Source: Entophlyctis helioformis | Lineage: Eukaryota; Chytridiomycota; Chytridiomycetes; Chytridiales; Chytriomycetaceae | Reading direction: 5' to 3' | Length of the DNA: 18,807 nucleotides | Assembly (NCBI GenBank): GCA_025526915.1 | Contig: JAHLKH010000342.1 | Span: forward strand, 1 to 18,807 | In this document: one piece after another, positions 9,082 through 16,145 of the stretch | Numbering within the stretch: position 1 is the first letter of the stretch | Layout: the number at the start of each line of letters is the position of its first letter | Notes under the pieces: generated by a model | The model's input: only the letters and a program-made list of their open reading frames with translations | Database searches by the model: none | Told to the model about the DNA's origin: nothing | Made by a program: the position numbers and the translations under genes

Positions 9082-9588
9082 ATGACTCGCTTCTTCATGA
9101 ACCCAAACAGCCGCTTTGCTGCCGCCCCCGTGCCCCCGTCCGGAGTCTCGACCGACGTGAGTGCTGCGTGCTGCCTGCTGCACGCTGCTTGCTGCACACC
9201 GCTGCCTGCTGCTCACACCGCTGCTGCTGCTGCAACCACCACCACCCGACAGGCCATGCTGCAGGAAAACTACCGTCGCCTGCAGCAGCTCGAGTCGCAA
9301 TTGTCACCCGAGGAGCTGCGCGAGGTCAAGCTGCAGGCCATGCGGCCGTACCGCACACGCAACATTGCCCTGTCGCTCGGCCTGTTTGGCTCCATGCTCG
9401 CCATCTGTAAGCGCTCGTCTGACGGTGTCCGTCTCTGACGGTGTCTGTGAACTGGAATCTCATGCTCGTGCCCTGCGACAGACGGATACACCATGTACAA
9501 GATGCGGCCAGACAACTTTAACGAGCTCGAGGGGCTCGAGCAGTACGTTGCAAAGACACCCGCCGCCCCTGCTGCCCCCAAGCAGTAG
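9082..9588 (+). CDS. COA3: Cytochrome c oxidase assembly factor 3, mitochondrial
   Basis: Three exons, 9082-9156, 9253-9406 and 9482-9588, with GT...AG introns of 96 and 75 bp; phases close and give 111 residues, a normal size for the family. The core is the conserved Coa3 block: a helical QLSPEELREVKLQAMRPYRT segment followed by one membrane span, roughly NIALSLGLFGSMLAIYGYTM, then the acidic MRPDNFNELEGLEQY tail. Coa3 is an inner-membrane protein that binds newly made Cox1 and helps control its translation and assembly into complex IV. The start is the first ATG after the CA tract and leads straight into MTRFFMNPN, a plausible matrix-facing N terminus. It is convergent with the next gene. 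Three CCAAT repeats lie about 150-240 bp upstream. Confidence 0.88.
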
Positions 9589-9771
9589 CCAGCATCCAGC
9601 ACCCAAAGCATCACCCACAGGCATCCGGAATGAACACCATCGCATAGCAAGCCGGGATTGGACATGGGAGCTTGTATTGGACGAGAACCCGGAAGAATGG
9701 GCAAGGAAGAATAGTGTGTGTGGGATAGAGAGCGAGGGCGAGAGGGCGGCTGCGCAGCTGCGACATGCCGA

Positions 9772-11347
9772 TCAAGACGCAGACGCAGACGCAGACGCAG
9801 CTGACGAAGCAGACGCAAACATCTTGAGCACGTCCACAGAGTCAATCATCCGGCTCTCGGACGCCTCGCGGCTCTCAAACGCAGCCAGCATGCGCGTGTA
9901 CGTGGTCTCGGTCTCCGCGCCAAGCCGCTCGGCCAGCACGCGGCACCGGTGCACAGCGTCCTGCATCGCGTACACGTGCAGGTCCACGTCGCGGCGCATG
10001 TCGGCTGCAAACGCCTCGAGATCGGCGCTCAGGGCCGAGCGGTGCACCGTCGACACAAAGTCGGGCAAGAGGTACGGCGACAGGTCCGCCACGTCGTACG
10101 AGATGACCGTGTGTGCGTCGATGGCTGACCGCAGGATGGCGTGGTCGCGCGTGTGGTGGGCCAGCACCGTCTGCCAGTCGTCTGCCTCGGCCGTGTACCG
10201 CGCTATCTGGTCCTTGAAACTCGACACGTTGCATGCGAGCTGGACGTTGCTTGGGTGCGGCAGCTTGCCGGACGCTGTTGTTGTTGCTGATGTTGCCGTC
10301 GCTGTTGATGACAATGACGCTTCCGTGTCTCTCGAGACCTCGTCTTCATCGGCCTGTCGTGGAATGGATTAGCCGATTGTCTGCCAGCCACGGCGTTGGA
10401 CAGCAACCAAACATGGTGGCAGACAGCGTGGACTCACTGGCCGGTGGTACCATGACACGTTGATCTGCTTGGCATGCAGGCCCGCAATAATCTCCTTTTG
10501 GATGTCACGCACTGGACGCACGCACTCGTGTCAGCGCCTGCAAAAGGGCAAGCAAGAGCAGGGTGCGGCGAGCCACGCACCGATCAGGTCGACCGAGCCC
10601 TTGGACGCGGACAGCTTGTTTGGAATGGCGTCCATGGCTTTCTGGGCACACCAGACGAGCAGCTGGCGCATGCGCACGGGATCCGACTGTTCCGCGTCGA
10701 TGAGTCTGTAGTACTCGTCCGTCGGGATGCTATCATGCGGGTGTCCTGCACACACAGCGCTGTAAGTCGCAGACACGACACGAGGAGACGTGGCGGCAAG
10801 GGGCAAGGGGCAGCACGAGACGAGACGAGACGAGGACGCACCTGTGAAGCGAGAGCCGGCAGAGGACATGCGCTTGCCGCGCTGCAGGATGCTTGAGCGA
10901 CGGCGGGCGAGCGACTGCCGCGAGTGCAGCGAGTCGCGCATGCGTCTGTTCTTGGCGATACGCGGCGTGTCTGCGAGCGGTAAGGGCAGGGCCATGGTGA
11001 CGTCGGTGAACGGGCCGGTCGTTGCTGTCGTTGCCGTTGCCGCCTTTGTCGTTGTCGTTGTCGTCGCAGTTGGTGCTGCGGCCAGCGGCTCGGCCTTGAC
11101 GGCGGGGGCAGCCGGCAGCGGCTGGTCCTTTCTGCGCTTGACCTTGAACACAAAGCCGTCGTCTGTCGGACGCAGAGGGTCAGTGTCTGTGTGTGTCTCT
11201 GTGCGTGTGCCTGTGTAGGCAGCGAGGTACCTTTGAGTGTGTGCTGCCGTAGTTGCAGTCGCAGTCGCAGCCGTGGTTGTCAGCAACACCAACAGCAGCC
11301 AGACACACACAGCAGGCGGCCAGACACACGCAGCGCACCTTGAGCAT
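9772..11347 (-). CDS. DSN1: Kinetochore protein Mis13/DSN1 (MIND complex)
   Basis: Reliable exons, 5' to 3': ~11170-10842, 10745-10581, 10511-10438 and 10353-9772, with introns of 96, 69 and 84 bp and closing phases. The 5' end is uncertain: a short exon with ATG at 11347-11345 ending at 11339 is possible, but its phase does not join cleanly to the ~11170 region, so the true start may lie inside the next exon. Family landmarks: RRRSSILQRGKRMSS, DSIPTDEYYRLID, RMRQLLVWCAQKAMDAIP, KEIIAGLHAKQINVSWYHRP, then a helical C-terminal half and an Ala-Ser tail. DSN1 is a subunit of the Mis12/MIND complex that links the inner kinetochore to the Ndc80 complex. The RRRSS and GKRMSS sites resemble the basic-Ser sites that Aurora B phosphorylates in DSN1 (inference). 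Confidence 0.82.
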
Positions 11348-11654
11348 CTTGCGTTGGTTCGGACGCAGCCGCTCAGTCTGAGTTGCCACTCAGCCAGACG
11401 CTCGCCGCCTGTGCATCACGTGACCTGGCACCTGCACTCGCTCCTCTCGCCTGGATCTCCTGGTGGCAGTTGCTGACGATCTGCTGCTGCCATCATTGCC
11501 ATGCAGCCCGCATGGCTGCTGCACCTCGCTCTGTCTGCCAGCCTCCATGCAGCCGCACAATCAAGGAAGAGCAAGACCAATAGAGAGATGGCATCGTATT
11601 CTTATCAAGGCTCACTTGCAACCAGCAGAGCCGTCACACCATCGCACAGTCCAA
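11348..11654. other. Intergenic region upstream of DSN1
   Basis: 307 bp between the 5' end of DSN1 and the 3' end of the Tse2-like gene, both on the minus strand. I see no supported gene. It holds a TCACGTGA palindrome at 11416-11423 and an ACCAAT at about 11577. A plus-strand frame from 11501 begins like a secretion signal but has no other support. Confidence 0.5.
11416..11423. promoter_or_regulatory. E-box palindrome TCACGTGA upstream of DSN1
   Basis: An 8-bp palindrome with a CACGTG core, the binding site of bHLH factors such as Cbf1 in fungi. It lies about 70 bp upstream of the earliest possible DSN1 start. The same 8-mer recurs at 12613-12620 before the Tse2-like gene. Confidence 0.4.
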
Positions 11655-12525
11655 CTAGTAGGGATTCTCATCGGCCCATTCCATGATGGTCATTGTGCGG
11701 CATGGGTGGCTTTTCATCATGGCCGTCAGCTTGCTGTTCAGATCTACGCGAGAGACGGGTGGACTGGTCAGCTATGCAACGCTGCATGGACGTGGGGTAT
11801 GCCGGCCATCTCAAGACCATTGCAGGAAAGACATGCACATACCCTGGCTTGACATGGGCACATCGCATTGGAACGAAAAGTGGTCCGTGTGTTCATGAAG
11901 CAGCACAAGATCGTCGGGGAGCTCCAAGCCTGGACACCGTCAGAGAGCCATTCCGACATGCATGCATAGTGAGCGTGTCGTCTCGAGAGCAATACGTCGC
12001 TGAAAAAGGCACGTTCGGTGTCATGTATGCACTACCCTTGGGGATCTCATACACCACAGGCCACTTGGAGCGGAATGTTCGAATAAATTCCTGCAACACA
12101 GGCCCAACAGCTCTTGTCGACATGCCATTTGGATCTGATTCGACAGCTGTCAGTCATAGACATGAAAAATTCAAAGGGACAGCAGTCGCTCTACCTTCAA
12201 AGAGAGGGCCTTTCTTGGGATGGACAAGGCCATCCGGCTGCAGCTTATAATCGAAAGAAATCCGACCCAGCCTCTTTTGCTCAGAGTGCTCTCGGAGCCT
12301 GACATTCTCACCGTTCTGGATTCGGTAGAGAGTCACAGGCACAACCTTGTAGCGACCAAGCAGCTCTTGTTTCTGACGACTCGGCGGGATGTTGTTGTGC
12401 AGGGCAGGAACCGAGACGGAGAAGAGAGCTGCACGGAGACGTTGGGCCTGGCTCTGAAAGCTTGGCACACACAGGCGGTTGGCCGACTGGTGGCCGCAAG
12501 CGACGACAGAACAAGCAGGAAGCAT
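11655..12525 (-). CDS. Tse2-like ADP-ribosyltransferase-fold protein
   Basis: Four exons: 12525-12195, 12146-12036, 11929-11843 and 11743-11655, with introns of 48, 106 and 99 bp, all GT...AG and in phase; stop TAG at 11657-11655. The conserved core matches the Tse2 ADP-ribosyltransferase toxin family: an LYRIQNG strand, ISFDYKLQPDGLVHPKKGP, a TFRSKWPVVYEIPKG strand, and LHEHTDHFS near the end. Bacterial Tse2 is a type VI secretion effector, but related single-domain proteins are also encoded in fungal genomes with introns, as here. The first ~45 residues have no acidic residues and several Arg, which could be a mitochondrial presequence. No cognate immunity gene is visible nearby. The last acceptor (11745-11744) is the least certain junction. 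Whether it is a toxin, a defence factor or a housekeeping enzyme cannot be told from sequence. Confidence 0.75.
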
Positions 12526-12886
12526 TGGCCAAGATCTAAAAAAAAATCTTGATTGATACTTTAGAAGACTTTTCGGATTGAATCATCCCAAAATCAAGAA
12601 AAGCAAAATCTGTCACGTGACGATCGTTTCCATACTCAACAAGATTGTCAACAGCGGACATGAGCACGTCTGTTTGGGCCGTCAACAACCTGCGTCGGTC
12701 ACAGAGAGTGGAACAGCAACGCAATCATGGCCAGCCGCCTTTTCCAGAATGTCACATACTTTAGCCAGCAACGTGAACAGCAGTAAGGACAGTTCGATCC
12801 GAGTGCACGCCGTCTGAGCGAGCTACCATGAGAGCGCTGCCATTCTACTGCACGAAGGGGCATGAACTGGAGGGTATCATCGTGCT
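12526..12886. other. Intergenic region upstream of the Tse2-like gene
   Basis: 361 bp between the Tse2-like start and the 3' end of the F-box/ankyrin gene. The part nearest the Tse2-like gene is AT-rich (12537-12610), followed by a TCACGTGA palindrome at 12613-12620. A short plus-strand frame starts at ATG 12727 (MASRLFQNVTYFSQQREQQ) and ends at a stop next to a GTAAGG; it might be a first exon, but no continuation is convincing. Confidence 0.45.
12613..12620. promoter_or_regulatory. E-box palindrome TCACGTGA upstream of the Tse2-like gene
   Basis: The palindrome lies 88 bp upstream of the Tse2-like start codon, in a sensible promoter position for a Cbf1/bHLH-type site. It is identical to the one upstream of DSN1. 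The assignment rests on motif and position only. Confidence 0.4.
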
Positions 12887-13876
12887 TTATGAATGCACAA
12901 CAAGGCCCGGCGTTGACTGGATCCAGTTCACAATGTCATGACGGTTGTGTTCGATCGCCAGTGACAGAGCACTGGCTGTGCATCCCTCGGTGCGGTTGGC
13001 GTGCAGGAACCTGAGGACACTGAGATGCCCACGCTTTGCAGCCAAGTCCATTGCGAGCCTGGTGCACCCCTCGCTGCGGTGGACATGCAGCCACTGCACG
13101 ACATGCACGTGCCCGAAAAGGGCGGCATAGTCCATGGCACCCGTCGAGCAGTGCGTGCTGCCGGCCTCGTGCAGCAGCTGCAGGACGCCGAGATGGCCAA
13201 AGATGGCGGCCACGTCCATGGCGGCGAAATGCGCAAGCTTTCTGAAGGCGTTAAGATGGACCACTGCCTGCTCAAAGGCGAGGTGGCGCAGGAGGGCCGT
13301 GTGGCCGTACTGGATGGCCTGCCAGCCGACGGCGATCGGCCACCGCACGTCGACGAGGTCGATCCAGCAGTGCCGCATGGCGATGTGCACCAGGTGGTTG
13401 TCGCTTTCAGGCACGAACGTCGGCAGCGAGTAGCTGTTGCTCATCCTCAGTATCTCATGCAGCCTGTCGTCTTGGCTGCTGCTGCTGCTGCTGCTGGTCT
13501 TGCTGTTGCTGCCGTCGAACCTGGCCACGAGTCGGTGGTACATGGAGCGGCTGCGGGCGAGCATCATGGCGGCAGAGGCGCCGTCTCTGGGACGGGCACT
13601 CAGCACAACGTCTGGCAGCAGCGACAGGTCGCCGCTCCAATCGAGGGCCAGAGCGTCGTTCCAGATGGCCACGATGGCCTCAACGGCCTCGTTGGCCTCG
13701 TTGCTGTTCGAGCTGTTGGTTGTGGCAGTGACGCCGCAGAGGAAGCAGGTGAGCGGGCCGGCAAACCCGACGATCATGAGCCGCAGCTCCATGGGCAGTC
13801 TGTCCCACAGCGAGCGGCCCGCGGCAAGTGGCTGCTCATGTGTGCTGCTGCTGCTGCTGCTGCTGTCGCTGTCCAT
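12887..13876 (-). CDS. F-box / ankyrin-repeat protein
   Basis: Single open exon of 329 residues. The start is ATG 13876-13874 in a strong context (GACCATGG); the frame is open further upstream but has no earlier ATG. After a poly-Ser tract (residues ~6-13) comes LWDRLPMELRLMIVGFAGPL, an F-box-like helix. The C-terminal half has ankyrin-type repeats of about 30 residues with the pattern A-x-D-x-A-A-x-x-G-H-x-x-V-x-x-L-H, for example DVAAIFGHLGVLQLLHEAGS, DYAALFGHVHVVQWLH and DLAAKRGHLSVLRFLHA. F-box proteins recruit targets to SCF ubiquitin ligases, and the ankyrin repeats would be the target-binding part. Large families of such proteins are common in chytrid fungi (general knowledge). CTG repeats on the plus strand encode the two poly-Ser tracts. 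Confidence 0.78.
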   Translation of the reverse strand: MDSDSSSSSSSTHEQPLAAGRSLWDRLPMELRLMIVGFAGPLTCFLCGVTATTNSSNSNEANEAVEAIVAIWNDALALDWSGDLSLLPDVVLSARPRDGASAAMMLARSRSMYHRLVARFDGSNSKTSSSSSSSQDDRLHEILRMSNSYSLPTFVPESDNHLVHIAMRHCWIDLVDVRWPIAVGWQAIQYGHTALLRHLAFEQAVVHLNAFRKLAHFAAMDVAAIFGHLGVLQLLHEAGSTHCSTGAMDYAALFGHVHVVQWLHVHRSEGCTRLAMDLAAKRGHLSVLRFLHANRTEGCTASALSLAIEHNRHDIVNWIQSTPGLVVHS

Positions 13877-13974
13877 GGTCGCTGTCGTTGTTGATGGATC
13901 GGAGAAAAGGTCGGCCGCGCCTTTCTCGTAAATGTGCTGTTTCAGCCGAGGGGGGGGTAATTGATTTCGTTCCC

Positions 13975-14160
13975 ATAGAAAACCTTGCGCCGGCACCTGA
14001 TTGGCCGGCTGGTTTGCCTCGAATTTTGTTCAATTTGGCATCCAATTTTCAGACTTTTTGAATCCAATTTCATATTCTTGTCCGAATTCCCCAGTCACTC
14101 TGAGCAGCCTGCAGCCGATGCCTTCTCAAGTCGTGGTCGCTTTGACGCTGGCTTGTGGTC
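13975..14160 (+). repeat. Left arm of a ~150-180 bp imperfect inverted repeat
   Basis: Read 5' to 3', this arm matches the reverse complement of ~15640-15795. Shared blocks are GTTCCC, a CCG-GCAC-like block, TGATTGG, TGGT-x-GCC, ATTTCAT...TTCTTG, the perfect 18-mer at 14091-14108, and GCTTTGA-x-GCTGGCTT. Small indels separate the blocks. The outer end is not sharp and I found no clear target-site duplication. Confidence 0.6.
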
Positions 14161-15126
14161 TGCTGAGCCTGTCCCAGGGGCAGCAGTTGGTTGCGTGTTG
14201 GTAGTGTCACGAAGAACTGTCCTGCACTGCCTGTTGCAGCTGCTGTCCCTCTGCATCCAGTCGGCGCAGTTGTGTGTGCTGCTGGGGCTGCCTGCTGCAA
14301 TGTCCGAACGGGCGACGTCACAGGCGACACAGACGCACTGGCATCAGCTGCTGCTCTCTTCCGCTTGCTTGTCGCTCCACGGCGGCTGGCTGTTGGCGTG
14401 GCAGCTGCAGCAACGGTTGGCTGTCCATGCTCGTCCGCAAGGTACTTGTCGTCGTCGAGATTGTCAAGGCACACAGTGTCAACAGAGTCGCAACTGTTGA
14501 CAGCCATCGCACAAGAGGCAGACGAGCTCACCAACAAGGTCATGGATGGATCACTCGGCGGATGGTTGAGCTGCTGCGTATCGTCGAGCTGCTGTAAGGC
14601 ATCGCGCTTGGCTTGAGAACTGTCGAGGCGATACACAGAGAATGCCTGCAGCAATTCTGCTCACTCATGTCAACCTCTGTCCTGGCTGCCTTGGTGTAGA
14701 CAGCAAGGTCACAGCGACGAGTGTCTTTGCAACAGCCAGCAGCGCAGATAATCAGCAAGTCTTGCATTCAAGGCACGATGCCGTCGCACCCCGTCATCCA
14801 CAGCCAACAGCCACGCCCACCTGGCTTGTCAGCATGCCCGCGAATGCAATGACGAGCAGCATGCACAGTCTCGGTCAACAACAAAGGGCTGATCGACTGC
14901 AGGCTGAAAGAACAAGTCGTCCCAGACCTGCTGGCGACTGAAGTCAACAGCATCCAAAGTCGGCAATGAAGACACTGTGCCCAAGGAGAAACTCGCCTTG
15001 CACCATCATCACAAGAAAGTGCGACACATTTGTGAGATCTGGGATGACTACTCGGTCAAAGATTGGAGGGTTGTCATGGTGTTGGTTGGCAATCTCTGTT
15101 CCAAAGAGCCAGAGAGTGATATGGCG
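14070..15126 (-). pseudogene. Broken reading frames, possibly a decayed transposon gene
   Basis: No intact gene is visible between the inverted-repeat arms. Two minus-strand stretches look protein-like. One, about 15126-14950, reads through PPIFDRVVIPDLTNVSHFL and then GHSVFIADF, which loosely recalls the piggyBac-type DDE segment (x-hydrophobic-x-D-N-F-Y). The other, 14654-14070, has no ATG until 14543 and encodes a Ser/Ala/Thr-rich tail with a basic KRKR. They are in different frames with stops between; splicing could join them but I could not find a consistent solution. The piggyBac likeness is weak. Other explanations are a fast-evolving host gene with introns or chance frames. Confidence 0.25.
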
Positions 15127-15639
15127 CATCTCAGTACTGCTCGGAGCACAAAGGAGGGCTGGGCATCAGGTTGGAGGAATTCACACGGATGAGATCTAGC
15201 AATTCCATGCGCACTTGGTGATTCCAACTGCGGCATGGACCCTATGAACAAGGCTGGATGGGCAACCAGTGCTGTGGCTACCATGCCAACACCCAACTGC
15301 CGTTGAGCATCAAGCAAGCCTTTGGTTGCAGATTCAACCTATGAGCATCGTGGAATCGAGGCGATCTGGGTTGATGATCTCAGAAGCCACTTCAACTTGA
15401 CAATGGGCATGGCGCTCTGGGTGCCACCAACCCTTAGATCACTGCCTGTTTCAAGAGGGGTGGCGCTTCTACCGACGCGTGCGCCATTGTGCGCGCCATC
15501 GCACTCCAGCATCAACCAAGACGTCAAGGTCTGCTGTGACGCGGTTGTCTCTGCAGAAGAATGCCGGCTGTCACCAGTCGAGACTGCCACAAGCAGGATG
15601 GCCCTTGGTATGCTGCCCAGTGGCCATCAAGCCATACCC
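15127..15639. other. No recognisable gene
   Basis: About 510 bp with only short overlapping frames on both strands and no family motif, splice-consistent exon pair or repeat. It lies inside the inverted-repeat-bounded segment and may belong to the same decayed element. Confidence 0.5.
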
Positions 15640-15795
15640 TTCAAGATGGGCTGTAAGCCAGCCTCAAAGCAGAGACGATCCGCATCAATGCCATCTGTTC
15701 GCTGCTCAGAGTGACTGGCCAAGAACAATGAAATGATTTTAAATTTGGCGACCAGTGGCGTCCAATCATTGTGCTCGGCCAAAGGGAACAAATGC
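15640..15795 (-). repeat. Right arm of the ~150-180 bp imperfect inverted repeat
   Basis: This is the reverse-complement partner of 13975-14160. The perfect 18-mer lies at 15701-15718. The minus strand of this arm reads HLFPLAEHNDWTPL and SHSEQRTDGIDADR. The plus strand of the left arm reads DFVPIENLAPAPDW and SHSEQPAADAF in partly shifted frames, so the repeat may derive from a once-coding sequence present twice in opposite directions. Confidence 0.6.
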
Positions 15796-15950
15796 CTTGT
15801 GCCGAGCCCAGCTTGCCATCCACGGCCATGCTCATGGAGGACGAGGCGTGGAGCCCTTTGTCCATTGTTCCATCGGGCTGCTCGCTGCAAGGAATGGAGA
15901 AGCGATTTCGAGCTTTCCGCGACACTCTGCAACTGTCTGACTGAGCTTTC

Positions 15951-16066
15951 AGCAGCCGCGCACGCACGATCAGCAACCGCACACGCACTCGCACACACAC
16001 GCGCACAATCAGCAGCCGCGCACGCACGATCAGCAACTGCGCACACACACACACACACACCACACA

Positions 16067-16104
<38 letters not shown>

Positions 16105-16140
16105 CACACGCACGATCAGCAACTGCGCACACACGCACGC
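15951..16140. repeat. 60-bp direct duplication plus CA tracts before the second PIN gene
   Basis: The block starting AGCAGCCGCGCACGCACGAT near 15952 recurs 60 bp later near 16012. A third partial copy (CGCACGATCAGCAACTGC) lies around 16109-16126. An almost pure CA tract, 16041-16098, separates them. The array ends a few bases before the ATG of the PIN gene, so it forms that gene's leader or core promoter. Confidence 0.85.
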
Positions 16141-16145
16141 ACAAC

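Noticed and set aside
11501..11686. Plus-strand frame with a hydrophobic N terminus resembling a signal peptide
   Set aside because: It has only 61 codons, no family likeness and overlaps the 3' end of the Tse2-like gene.
12727..12923. Short plus-strand frames starting MASRLFQNVTYF and MRALPFYCTKGHEL
   Set aside because: They are too short, no convincing splice links them, and the second overlaps the 3' end of the F-box/ankyrin gene.
13001..13894. Long plus-strand frame opposite the F-box/ankyrin gene
   Set aside because: It is a shadow; the minus frame carries the F-box and regularly spaced ankyrin motifs.
15951..16140. CRISPR-like array
   Set aside because: The repeats are CA-rich direct duplications with no regular unique spacers, in a eukaryotic setting.
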